Of a stretch of DNA of 64,000 nt, positions 35,434-45,269 are shown in pieces (positions within the stretch are counted from its first letter, which is position 1; each line of letters begins with the position of its first letter). The position numbers and the translations under genes were made by a program. Location of the stretch: assembly GCA_030386875.1 (NCBI GenBank), contig CM059560.1, forward strand, positions 31,986,183 through 32,050,182, in the 5' to 3' direction. The notes below the pieces were generated by a model. The model was not told the origin of the DNA. It was given only the letters and a program-made list of their open reading frames with translations, and ran no database searches. This DNA is from Morinoia aosen (taxonomy: Eukaryota; Arthropoda; Malacostraca; Amphipoda; Talitridae).

Positions 35434-37003
35434 ATATACATACATATACCAGGCTTCTCCTCCCTATGGGAGGGTAGCCGACAGCAGGCCACAATCAACA
35501 CTATTAGCACTAGGAGGCGAGAGAGGCAGCACTGGCCGCACCAGACTGCCAGGATCAGCAGCAGCCCAGCACAACCACCTTCCACAGTCAGGCCCGACAG
35601 CCATAGCTGGTTTACCCAGACCGCTTCATTGAATGCAGCCCCTCCCCTCGCACAGGATAGGTCAACCCCATCACACGCGGGCAACTTCCAGTACCGCGTC
35701 AAAAATAAAATTACCTTCTTACGCACTGCCCCCTCTCACTTCTGTCCGCAGTCATCCCTCTCGCCACGTTCACAGTCAGACCCCTCTCATACAAAGCACG
35801 TTTCACCCCATCCATCCAACTCATCCGTGGTCTACCTCGCGCTCTAACACCACTCACTTCCGACGTATAAATCTTTTTCACCAGCCGCTCAACATTCATT
35901 CTTTCAACATGCCCAAACCATCCAAGCACTCTTTCATCCACTCGCCTGCTCAACTGTTTAATAACACCCGTCTGCCCCCTAACCAACTCATTCCTGATCC
36001 TGTCTCTTCTTGTTGCGCCATACATGCTCCTCAAACACTTCATCTCAAATACATCCAACTTCCTCCTCTCAGCTGCTCTCAACTGCTTTGGAACTCTATA
36101 CCTGCGGAGATCCGTAAATGTAATTCGTACAAAGTATTCAAAAGACATCTTGAGTCTCACTTCCTATCAGAATACTAGTCGTGTAAGATCACCATATCGA
36201 ATCTTGCCTCCTACATGTAACTAATGATAATGTAACTTGCCTTGGGTAACATAACCGATCTTCAGTATGCTCTTGAATCGTTTTATCGAACATACTGTTA
36301 AATATAGCCGATTTGACCTATATTGTAAAATACAGCATAAAATATCGAGTTAATTATCTCAATGATCAGTCTCATGCGAAACCAGGTTAAGTGAGCTAGG
36401 TTAAACATTATTGTACACCTTAGAATAACGTGATGATAGGATGCCCTAGAAGTCACTGAACTTGTTCGGGCCCACAGGTAGCTATACTCAAATTTGCCCA
36501 TTGTACTAGACTTAAGAAACATTCTACCTCTGTATCACCTGTGGTAAATAAATTGTTTAAACCCCCAGAACTCTGCTCCATACAACAAAACTGGCACGAT
36601 CAAGCTTTCATACAGTCCCCTCTTAGCAATCATACTCAAACTCCTGCATTCAAAGACTTTCCTCATTGCACCCTATGTCTTACAGCCTTCACTCACTCGA
36701 TGCCTCACTTCTACTTCCATACTATCTTTAACAGCCACGTCCGACCCGAGGTACCTAAAATGCTCCACCTCCTCTAACACTTCACCATTCATCCTCACAT
36801 CCAAAGTTCCAAACACTCCACCTCCTGAACATCTCATCACCTTACTTCTATTCACATTTACCCTCAATTTACGCCTTTCGCACACTCTACCAAACTCTGC
36901 AACCAGTCTCCTCAGTTTTACCTCTGAATCAGCCACAAGCGCTGTATCATCTGCAAACAACAGCTGACACACTTCCCAATACATACCATTTTGTCCCACC
37001 AAC
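35434..37003 (-). mobile_element. 5'-truncated non-LTR retrotransposon (LINE), dead
   Basis: The copy is flanked by a perfect 15-bp duplication, TGGTATTCAAATACT, at 35419-35433 and 37004-37018. On the minus strand it opens just before the RT catalytic box (FADD, about 36941-36962) and continues through the C-terminal part. It is split at about 36093-36560 by another fragment. Minus-strand frames at 36673-37098 and 35711-36160 cover most of the coding remnant, with an in-frame stop at 36673-36675. The late motif ARGRPRMSWMDGVK and the upstream AERRK..MKCLR block are typical of a LINE group common in arthropods. The 3' UTR contains the hairpin CCTCCCATAGGGAGG, and the tail is a TATG/TATA simple repeat. 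Clade (RTE- or jockey-related) is uncertain. Confidence 0.88.
36093..36560 (+). mobile_element. Second LINE 3' fragment inserted into the first
   Basis: This plus-strand insertion splits the minus-strand LINE between its FWG and AERRK motifs; the host LINE frame resumes in phase on the other side. It begins with the last ~28 codons of an RT protein (LWNSIPAEIRKCNSYKVFKRHL), a C-terminal signature of CR1/jockey-type LINEs, with a stop at 36176-36178. About 380 bp of 3' UTR follows, ending near 'ggtaaataaattg'. Target duplication is unclear. Confidence 0.75.
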
Positions 37004-37018
37004 TGGTATTCAAATACT

Positions 37019-37320
37019 GACTTTTTTATTTGTATAGTAATTTGAAAATAAATAAAATAAAATCTTGTTTTTCGCCGAAGGAAAACAATGGCATTCAAAT
37101 TTTAAACAGTTCATATGTCTCTAGAATGTTTGTATATGGGAAAGAATCTGGTCTATCGTCCTAGGAAAACAGTGATATTAAAATACTGATTAGTTAACTT
37201 AAATTTAAAATGCTGATAAATAAGAAAAAATTTGGTTTTCATTTAGGAAAAGCAATGTTATTGGAAAGGTGATAGGATTACATCTATTTCGAGTGTCGGT
37301 AAACGAGAAACCATGTGCAG
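37019..37320 (+). other. ZnT intron between exons B and C, 3' part
   Basis: AT-rich intron ending in the acceptor CATGTGCAG at 37312-37320. Direct read-through upstream of the acceptor is open but AT-rich and not coding-like. Confidence 0.6.
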
Positions 37321-37605
37321 AGCACGGGCATGGACACAGCCACGGCGGGGGAGGGGGACACGGACACAGCCATGGTGGCGCGGCGCGACGCACCTCCCGC
37401 CAGTCGACCATCAACACCCTCGTCGCCACGGACGACAACGAGAACGACCAGCGCCTCGGCAGTCCCGCCTCCATCTCCATCATGTCCGGCGGGGGCGGGG
37501 CTCCTGCCGAGGGAGACCGTCCTCGGGAGGCTAAGCGCCACAAGAAGTCCTCCGTCTCGATGAACATGAAAGGCGCTTTCTTGCATGTCCTCTCGGACGC
37601 TCTTG
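37321..37605 (+). CDS. ZnT1-like zinc transporter, exon C (His-rich loop and start of helix 5)
   Basis: Encodes the cytosolic zinc-sensing loop, with HGHGHSHGG and a second HGHSHGG within the first 20 residues, then a Ser/Gly-rich spacer, a basic RHKKSS stretch and MNMKGAFLHVLSDALG. HVLSD supplies the second HxxxD zinc-transport site in helix 5. The His-Gly repeats are the usual ZnT loop signature. The spacer, about 70 residues, is variable between species. The donor is G|GTTAGT at 37606, leaving one base. The exon is strongly GC-rich compared with its surroundings. Confidence 0.94.
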
Positions 37606-37805
37606 GTTAGTGCAAGTCATTTGTTTGTGAGCTTCTGCTTGTGAAGGTCACCTCCCGCCTCAGCTGAGTTTCCTGCCGCTGCCCTGGTGTGCACAGCATT
37701 ACAGGGTCGGCGCGAAATGGTGAAAGTGGTAATATTTTAATACGAGTGGTATTTAAATAAGAAATGTGCCATACTTCAGGTTTTTATTCCATTTTTCAAT
37801 ATGTG
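37606..37805 (+). other. Start of the 10-kb ZnT intron C-D
   Basis: Non-coding. The intron (37606-47682) owes most of its 10 kb to element 2 and two R copies. Confidence 0.6.
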
Positions 37806-38113
37806 CCCCTCAGGAGGAGACAACTGTTGTATCTATGTGAATTAGCACTCCACAGGGGAAAAATGTGAGGTTTCGAGCTGTGAGTTAGGGAAGCCTTCTT
37901 TTGTTGAAGTGAAATTTTTTTTTTTTTCTTTAGGACTTCATTTCGTTCACTGCTGCTTTGTTTTTCAACACCTCTAAATTTATTTTTCAACTTTCATCTT
38001 GTTTCATAGCCTTCCTTTTTAACTTACTGCTTGTAGGCGCGGGGGATGTTGTGTGAAAGCACACCTTGTGCATAGATTCTACTTTACCATAACACCATCC
38101 TAAATGGAAGGCC
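37806..38113 (+). repeat. Retroposon family R, copy 7, 5' part (split by element 2)
   Basis: Starts CCCCTCAGGAGG with the usual hairpin block and stops after 'cctaaatggaaggcc', where element 2 is inserted. The remainder is at 46861-46902. A short insertion of G-rich sequence near 38038 distinguishes it from other copies. Confidence 0.9.
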
Positions 38114-39005
38114 TGTTATAGCCTCTTTTCTTTTAGAATCCAAGTTCAAGGTTTTTCAATTTTTTTTCATCTTTTCAAGTCTAAAAATCAAAGGAGTTAT
38201 TTTCCGAAAGAAAATACGATTCTTTCAACGTGGCCACGTCATTTTTTTTCTTGTTATGATGAAAGGTGTACACAAAATATGACAATGGGGTAGATGAGAC
38301 TAGCAAATATAGGGACAATTGTTACATAAATCTCACGCAACTTGTGTATGCAGCGGTGACGAAGTTTTATAATAAGGTCTCGAATTGTACGTTAAATTAT
38401 TAAGTGAAATTAACACAGAGTCAGAGTCAAATACGGAGTGCCTCGCCGTATGCAAACTTAACACATCTAATGAGGTGGCACGATGAGACCTTCTAGCGTC
38501 GGAGTTTCGCTCTATAATGATGATGCCCTAACCCTCGTCGAACCCTTTAAGTAGCTGTCGTGCTGCAGGAGTTACCGCAGCTGATCATAGCCGTTGAAGT
38601 TGACGCCCGCAGTATCGTCGCGGCTACTCATTGCCACTCGGCCACGCTGCCACTCGCTCGATGCCACTCGCTGATCGCCATTGTTTGTTGTGGCTATGGC
38701 CCAGCCGCCAGCCTGCTGAGACCGGGCTGCTGTTGCCATCCACACGCTGCCACGCTGCCACACCGCTGCCACGCTGATGCCACATCGTTGCCACGCTGTA
38801 GTTGGGAGCGCAGGCGTCGCCTTCTCCTTTTTTTTTGTAACGGCCGAGCCCTCGCTGCGTAAGCGTTGCTCTCTCTCACGCCGGGTTTATGCTGAGTTGC
38901 ACGATTCCTTTTTTTTTTTACAGTAGTCCAGATGTCGGACTCATGTTCAACCGTCCTTACTCCTTTTTGTGGTGAAACTTAACGGTTCGTACTAGGGACA
39001 TAACA
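38114..39005 (-). repeat. Element 2, 3' LTR (left copy)
   Basis: It is 892 bp. Between 38620 and 38800 it carries a dense array of the pentamer GCCAC, often as GCTGCCAC or GCCACGCTG, in a GC-rich block. In minus orientation the G-rich GGTTGGGGGGATTC just before it (39006-39019) is a polypurine-tract candidate. Confidence 0.95.
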
Positions 39006-40539
39006 GAATCCCCCCAACCTATATTAATCAACATCCTCCTGGATGTAAAATGGAAGTTTCCGTCTACTGAAGTCACGCATCTGAGATTCGTACTTCATTG
39101 CAGGGGCGAAATTAGACGAGCCTTGAGATTTGTGCTTCTGACGCACTTCTGAATCGAAGATCCTGAACAAGCGATAGCTTATTGTAGTCGTCGGGACGTC
39201 CTATTCCAATTCACTATCGAAGACCTTCTCTCTTGGCTAATGACGTTCTATCAGAGGCCTTCTGAAGACGTTCAAAGGGGTAAAAACCATCCTAATAAAA
39301 TATCGAATATGCAATCGATCAGTCTATACTCGACCTCCTGCGTGTAGTTACTACGGACATATTGCTGTCCAACGGTATCTTCTTCATTTTTTTTTCGCCG
39401 TTGTTGAATCCGTGTCCGGCGAAAATATAGATGTTCAGGGGAAAGTCCCGTCCTTCGTACGAGTGGGTGTACTGTTGCTGCAGATGGGAAGCTGGGTCCG
39501 CCTATTGCGCCACGCACAGCTGTAGAAGGCCCTTTAACCGCAGGGTCGTCGTAGACGGTGCGTAGCTGTAGTATGTTGTGACGGCCGGCCAGACAGTGGT
39601 GTTGCCATAACGTTGGTAGTGTACTGTGCGCCTGCACACTGCCTCCCAGCCGCGGCGCAGCTGCGGTGGAGAGAGGAGGGTGTGTGCTGCCGCTGCTCAG
39701 ACCCCAGTCGGCGCAGCATTGCTGTAATCAATCGTTCCACGTTAATCTCAGGCTTTGACGAAAATTTTCTCTCGGATTTCTTCGACTTATCGTAATCAAT
39801 TGTGTCCATCTACTCATCCCATCCTACCCTTTGTCATTTACAGCCCGGTGTACCATCCTTCGATAGCATTTTAACTAGAATCAAAGTAACCTAACGCAAT
39901 AAGTTCAAAGAAATCCGTTAGAGAACATTATAACTAACGCAAAATAAAATAAATGCAAGGTAAATGAAATTAATGAGAAACACATAATATGACATTCAAT
40001 ACCTCGAATAATTAGTGGGCTGTAAAGGAAAGTTCCTACGTATTAGCACGCATTCCTGGGGAAGAGCTATGAAAAATCATACGAACGGGTTACAAATTTG
40101 ACATCGAGTAAAATTTTTATCTGACTAATGAGCATCGTCAAGGTAAATACATAAATTGATTTATAAATCGACATTAATCATGTAATACATCCTATCTGCA
40201 TTTCGCTGGAGAAATCATTTAAATTTAAGTCGAAGCACTTATCCTAAAATTGAAATATGAAAGAAATGTTAAACACAAGGGAAATGATTAGAAAACATTC
40301 TTGATATTAAACATAGAACATTTGGAAGTGAAATGAGATAATCATTATTGAAGTTTTGGGACGTGTAAAATCAGTTAATTCTAAGTCAAAGCACGTATCC
40401 TAAATTTGTAATACGAAAGAAATGTTAAACACAAGGGAAATGGTTAGAAAACATTCTTGATATTATACATAGAACATTTGGGAGTGAAATGGAGCAATCA
40501 TCATCGAAGTTTTGGGACGTCCTTGCGAGACACAAATGA
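39006..40539 (-). other. Element 2 post-pol region
   Basis: 1.5 kb between the pol stop and the 3' LTR. It holds two overlapping minus-strand frames (39534-39809, 91 aa, and 39272-39637, 121 aa) that match no envelope or other family I recognise. Near the pol end there is a two-unit tandem repeat (40212-40520). Most likely untranslated. Confidence 0.6.
40212..40520. repeat. Two-unit tandem repeat, period 156 bp
   Basis: Units start at 40212 and 40368. They share long blocks such as 'gaaatgttaaacacaaggg' and 'gttttgggacgt', with scattered differences. It lies between the pol stop and the 3' LTR of element 2. Confidence 0.88.
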
Positions 40540-43500
40540 TCATACATAGTTTGGGCGTCTCGTCCGATTTCTCAGAGAATATCTAGGAATCATTTCTTCA
40601 TTTCTCTGGCTTGTGCTCGGCACTGCAGGAATGTCGTTCGTCTCTGCCCCTTGCAGTTCGTCCTTTTCTTCGTCGTTGTTGAAAGGGAAGGCCATGGCGT
40701 CGTCAAGATAAGCACGTTTCACACGGTTCAGGTGCACGGTCTGCTCCTTTCGGTCTGAATATAGACCTCTGATAGTGATGTTATTTCCACGTCTGGAGGT
40801 AATTCTGTAGGGGCCTCTGAACCTCGATGGAAAGGCTCTGTCCTCGACACGCCCTCCTTCATTCCTCAACATAATAAGGTCCCCAGCTTGGACATCACAT
40901 TCTTTGGCCGTTCGATTGTAGATCTTCGCCGCAGCTTGCCTGGCCGCCTCAGAGTTTTTTCTAACAGCAGCAAATGCTTTGGACAGTCGGAGCGAGACTT
41001 CAGTTGAATACTCTTTGTCACATGCGTAGTTTATAGGCTGCTCCTTGAAGATGTCGTGGAAGGGAAGGTTTGCGTCTCGGCCGTAGAACAGAAAGAACGG
41101 CGTGTCCTTAATCGCAGTCTGATAGGAAGTATTCACCGCGAGAGTCGCAAAGGCGACGCTCTCGTCCCAAGTGAACTTATCTTCAGCCGCTAAGTGAGAG
41201 ATTGCAGTCTTTAAGATACCGTTCATTCTCTCGCAGCAACCGTTCGCCATCGCGTGGTAAGCAGTCGTCGTTTGTGATCTCGCTTTGAGATTTTTGCAGA
41301 CGTCCTGGAATAACCTATTGGTAAATTCGCTGCCTCTGTCACTGACGATCGTATTCGGGGCAGAGAATTTTCCGACGTATTGGACAAAAGCTCTGGTGAC
41401 AGTATCCGCAGACTTATCTGTAAGGGGATAAGCATCAACATACCTAGTAAAATGATCAACTATCGTTAGAAGGTATTTGTTGCCTGCGTAACTAACAGGA
41501 AGCTCAACAAGGTCAACTGCAACTCTTTCAAGGGGATATGAAATTTCAGGGAATTTTCCCAAGGGAACTTTAAATTGACCCTGCCATTTTGTTCGTTGGC
41601 AAGCTAGACATTTCTTTACATAGTCTTTGACGTCACGAATTTGATTAATCCAGAAGAATTTATCTCTGGCACGTTCAAGAGTTCTTAGGAAACCCATATG
41701 AGCGGACAAATCGTTGTCATGGCTCAACTTTAAAGCTACCTTAACTAAAGACTTAGGAATGACTATTTGTACATTACTTCTACCGTTTCTGCGTTTCTTC
41801 CTCGACAATCTACACAGGACATTGTTCTCATCAATAAAATATTCGTCAATGTTTGAAATCTTAGTATCACCCAAGTCATTGCCAGTTAACAAGTTTCTTA
41901 CACCAGACCAAAGTGAGTCCTTTTCTTGCTCTGAAACAACATCATCCAGGCTCAATTGCTTTGCCTCGACGGCAACACTCTTATCACGTTCACTGTACAC
42001 GGGTGGAGGGCACACGTCGTCGACGGGAACATCTGTCGCATTATTATTAGAACAAGGCTTAATTCTAGAAGGAACATCAGCATTAATTTTAGGATCATTC
42101 TTATTACTACAGTTTGACTCAGCAGTGTCTACGACAGCATTGACGATTCTTTCGGATCTAGACAAATAGTCGGGCAAATGGTGTTGTGCTCCCGGCTTGT
42201 ACCGAACAGAGAAATTATATTCCTGAAGAAGCAGAGCCCATCTTGAAATACGGTGATTACCTGTTTTATTAGCAAAAATGAACGTTAAGGGACGGTGATC
42301 AGTTACCACGACGAACTCATTTAAGTACAGGTACGCATCATAATGTTTGATTGAATCATGGATAGCGAGAGCTTCGAGTTCTGTTGCAGAATATTTAAGT
42401 TCATTTCCTTTTAATTTTCGACTATAGTATGCTACAGGTAACTCAATGCCGTCATGCATCTGAAGTAATGCTCCTCCAATTGCAATGCCCGAGGCATCAG
42501 TGTGCAACACAAACTCTCTCTGAAAGTCAGGAAATTTAAGTATAGGCGCAGACACAAGTTTATCTTTCAAGTCATCGAAAGCTCGCTGATGGACGTCAGT
42601 CCATTTAAATAAGTTCGTCTTTTTTGTAAGCTCGGTTAGAGGTGCCGCGATATGAGCATAATTTTTTATGAACTTTCTAAAGAATCCGGTAGAGCCTAAG
42701 AATCTCTTCACCTCTTTAACACTCCTAGGTCTCAAAGCATCCGCTAAAGCTCGCACTTTGTCAGGTCTGGGAGTTAGTCCCTCTGAACTGACTTTGATAC
42801 CAAGGAAAGTCACGCTGCTCGCCGCAAATTGGCATTTCTTGAGACTTAATTTGAAGCCTGAAGCAGCTGTTTGAAGCAACGCCTTATCCAAATGTTCGAC
42901 ATGAGTCTCGAAATTTTTTGAATAGATGATGATGTCGTCAACGTAACAGAACAGAAATTTTGAAATGAATGGAGAAAAAGCCATATTAACTGCTCTTTGA
43001 AGTGCAGCTGCGGATGTGATAAGACCTTGGGGTGACCGGCAGTACCTGTAACTACCTGTCGGTGTCCTGAAAGCGGTAATGTCTCTGCTCTCTGGGGACA
43101 ATTCGATCTGATGATAGGAGCTTCTCATATCAAGGGTCGTGAATAAATTTGAGTCCTTTAGGCTTTCGAGGGTATCAGTCATATTCGGAATAGGGAAAGT
43201 GTCTTTCTTAACTATTTTGTTGATAAGACGAAAATCGACAACTATCCTATGAGTTCCATCGTTTTTTCTGACTGTCAAAATAGGTGACGACCATGGGGAG
43301 TAAGCTGGCTCTATAACTTTCTGTTTCAGCATCTCTTGGACATGCTCTTCAACTAATTGTTTTGTAGCGTGAGGAACTCGATATTGGGGCGTATTGATTG
43401 GCTCATGACCCTGAATGTCTAATCTATGTACAGCATTTCGCGCATGACCAATCTCGTCTCCAACCGCGAACGCATTCCTATGATTGTTAATCAAATTTAC

Positions 43501-44439
43501 AAGGGTCGTTCTCTGATCTAAGTTCAAATGGGACAGGTCGACATTGTCAATCATTTCATTGAAATCGGGCTCCCGACGTCTCTCTGCGTCACGTATGAGC
43601 CTGCTATTCCTAGCCTCGGTCTGCCTATCCTGGTCAGTGTGGCACCGAGCTGACTCGCTCGCGTGTCCACCATCTCTGTGCACAGCAGCCACTGTCTCGT
43701 AGGCCTTGCTCTGCGTCTGCGCTCGGGCATCACTTTCGCTTTCGTCTGAGCCAGACTCCGGCTCCTCAATAGCAACGTCTAGAGTAGCACAAATTTTATT
43801 TCTAGGTACAAGAACATTCTTATCATTATAATTTACAAAGACTATTGGTATGGTACCTTCACGGACTGTGGCTAACGTGCGAGGCACTGCTATTCCTTTG
43901 CATGTAACGCTCTGCTTTAGAACGACTGTCTTTCCATTCATGTGCTTGGGAACCCTCAAAAAGGAATGACATAACGTGCCTCCTTCAACAGTCAGATCAT
44001 GTGACATTCTTGCGACACTGAATGATGCATCCTCAGATTGTTTCACAAAATTTACTGAATTAGAAGCAGCAACTGATTGAAATGGGTAAACTTTATTGTT
44101 AATTCTCACGTGACCTTTCTCATTCTGACTGTATTTTATTTCAACGCCGAACCTCTTAAGGAAATCTCGGCCTATCAAGACAGCTCCAGGGAAGTAAGAA
44201 TCTTCTACAACAATAGCGGAATGGCAATACTCAACATCACCTAGTTTAAATCTCAAGTTAATCGTACCTCGAGTGTGGAGATTATCTCCATTTACAGAAC
44301 AAAGAACTTTAGTGCATCGTTTAATTCGGGGAAGAGTTTTGAATAATTTGTTAATTACACAAGATTTCACAAGAGTCACGGAAGAGCCTGAATCAACGAA
44401 GGTAGAGCACTTTTTCTGTTCAACATTTAATAAAATCAC
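40540..44439 (-). CDS. pol: Element 2 Pol polyprotein (1299 codons, intact)
   Basis: Uninterrupted polyprotein for replication and integration. The protease has catalytic DSGSS near residue 16. RT has YVDD near residue 500. RNase H begins near 630 (HTDASGIAIGGALL). The integrase H-H-C-C region is at about 910-945, and the integrase core D-D-E residues lie near 976 (AVDLVEL), 1036 (SDRGSEF) and 1070 (CERMNG). A GPY module (RGPYRI) lies near 1200. The protein ends in a basic tail with YSLRNR. The first in-frame codon after gag is GTG and overlaps the gag TGA; the frame is most simply entered by -1 slippage at 44469-44475. No stop or frameshift is seen, so the enzyme set may be functional. Confidence 0.96.
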   Translation of the reverse strand: MILLNVEQKKCSTFVDSGSSVTLVKSCVINKLFKTLPRIKRCTKVLCSVNGDNLHTRGTINLRFKLGDVEYCHSAIVVEDSYFPGAVLIGRDFLKRFGVEIKYSQNEKGHVRINNKVYPFQSVAASNSVNFVKQSEDASFSVARMSHDLTVEGGTLCHSFLRVPKHMNGKTVVLKQSVTCKGIAVPRTLATVREGTIPIVFVNYNDKNVLVPRNKICATLDVAIEEPESGSDESESDARAQTQSKAYETVAAVHRDGGHASESARCHTDQDRQTEARNSRLIRDAERRREPDFNEMIDNVDLSHLNLDQRTTLVNLINNHRNAFAVGDEIGHARNAVHRLDIQGHEPINTPQYRVPHATKQLVEEHVQEMLKQKVIEPAYSPWSSPILTVRKNDGTHRIVVDFRLINKIVKKDTFPIPNMTDTLESLKDSNLFTTLDMRSSYHQIELSPESRDITAFRTPTGSYRYCRSPQGLITSAAALQRAVNMAFSPFISKFLFCYVDDIIIYSKNFETHVEHLDKALLQTAASGFKLSLKKCQFAASSVTFLGIKVSSEGLTPRPDKVRALADALRPRSVKEVKRFLGSTGFFRKFIKNYAHIAAPLTELTKKTNLFKWTDVHQRAFDDLKDKLVSAPILKFPDFQREFVLHTDASGIAIGGALLQMHDGIELPVAYYSRKLKGNELKYSATELEALAIHDSIKHYDAYLYLNEFVVVTDHRPLTFIFANKTGNHRISRWALLLQEYNFSVRYKPGAQHHLPDYLSRSERIVNAVVDTAESNCSNKNDPKINADVPSRIKPCSNNNATDVPVDDVCPPPVYSERDKSVAVEAKQLSLDDVVSEQEKDSLWSGVRNLLTGNDLGDTKISNIDEYFIDENNVLCRLSRKKRRNGRSNVQIVIPKSLVKVALKLSHDNDLSAHMGFLRTLERARDKFFWINQIRDVKDYVKKCLACQRTKWQGQFKVPLGKFPEISYPLERVAVDLVELPVSYAGNKYLLTIVDHFTRYVDAYPLTDKSADTVTRAFVQYVGKFSAPNTIVSDRGSEFTNRLFQDVCKNLKARSQTTTAYHAMANGCCERMNGILKTAISHLAAEDKFTWDESVAFATLAVNTSYQTAIKDTPFFLFYGRDANLPFHDIFKEQPINYACDKEYSTEVSLRLSKAFAAVRKNSEAARQAAAKIYNRTAKECDVQAGDLIMLRNEGGRVEDRAFPSRFRGPYRITSRRGNNITIRGLYSDRKEQTVHLNRVKRAYLDDAMAFPFNNDEEKDELQGAETNDIPAVPSTSQRNEEMIPRYSLRNRTRRPNYV

Positions 44440-45269
44440 GGGGGAAAAGCTTTTCGGTTGCTGTGGAAGTTTTTTGACTTTACTGCGGCGATGTCACCAT
44501 TCTGACTCGGATGGCCGTTGAATTTACGTTGATAATTATTAAAGGGGCGTGCCTTTTGGTGTGAAGCACTCTGCCATTTAAATGGGTTCTTAGGCTGGTA
44601 CGCTCGCTTTTGTGGTGAGTTGTATTGACATTTCTCCACCACTACATCACTCTCATGGGCTCGCCTTTTGCGGTTCAACAAAGATCTTTCTTCGATCAAA
44701 GATTCCTCAATTGACCTCGCTTTGTCTAGGAGTTTTGTCACACTCTCAGGGTCAAAATCATGTGATAATTTTTCACTGATCTTGGGGTTCATATTTTTAA
44801 TGATAGTCGGGATTAGAATTTTTTGTGCATTGGCATCCTCGTAGTGCCATTCTTGGCCGAACACGTCTTTCCAGCTAGCTAGAACGCGAGTTGCAAATGC
44901 ATTGACACTCTCATCATTCTCTTGACGCAGACTAAATAGGATTTTATGAACGGTTTTTCTATAATTCACGGCCCCCTTGTAAACAGAAATAAGCCAAGTT
45001 TTAACATCTTCCAGAGTGACTAATTGGTCCGATTTAAGAACATAAGAATCCCAAGCTTTGCCGGTTAAGGCGTTCTTCAAATAACGACATTGCAAATCGA
45101 CGTCATTCGTGTAAATGTCAACTCTGGTCTGAAAGTGTTTTAAAAATGAAGTTACACAGCCTTCGCCGTTAAATTTAGGCAGATCAATTGCATGATTTAA
45201 AGTGACAAAATTGTTTTGAGTATTCTCACCGTTGTTATTTTGGTTATCTTCATTATCGTTCCCTGCCAT
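44436..45269 (-). CDS. gag: Element 2 Gag (277 aa, no zinc knuckle)
   Basis: Retrotransposon-gag-type capsid protein. The region DLPKFNGEGCVTSFLKHF through about residue 150 is typical of Gypsy Gag capsid domains. The C-terminal ~80 residues are basic and Asn/Gln/Lys-rich and lack the usual CCHC knuckle, so nucleic-acid binding would rest on the basic tail. The start ATG lies 687 bp inside the 5' LTR edge. The gene overlaps pol by 4 bp. Confidence 0.92.
   Translation of the reverse strand: MAGNDNEDNQNNNGENTQNNFVTLNHAIDLPKFNGEGCVTSFLKHFQTRVDIYTNDVDLQCRYLKNALTGKAWDSYVLKSDQLVTLEDVKTWLISVYKGAVNYRKTVHKILFSLRQENDESVNAFATRVLASWKDVFGQEWHYEDANAQKILIPTIIKNMNPKISEKLSHDFDPESVTKLLDKARSIEESLIEERSLLNRKRRAHESDVVVEKCQYNSPQKRAYQPKNPFKWQSASHQKARPFNNYQRKFNGHPSQNGDIAAVKSKNFHSNRKAFPP
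44469..44475 (-). promoter_or_regulatory. -1 ribosomal frameshift heptamer, gag to pol (element 2)
   Basis: The gag frame reads TCA AAA AAC, placing A AAA AAC in the correct X-XXY-YYZ phase 10 codons before the gag stop. The -1 frame is open from here into pol. A perfect 12-bp palindrome, GAAAAGCTTTTC, follows about 14 bases downstream and could act as the pausing structure. Confidence 0.85.

Noticed and set aside
36093-36160. Start of the minus-strand 149-codon RT frame
   Set aside because: These bases belong to the inserted plus-strand LINE fragment; the methionine there is accidental.
35626-36178. 181-codon plus-strand frame over the LINE
   Set aside because: Antisense shadow of the minus-strand LINE ORF, except its last ~28 codons, which are the inserted LINE C-terminus.
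39534-39809. Envelope gene in element 2
   Set aside because: The 91-codon frame has no signal peptide, cleavage site or transmembrane anchor.
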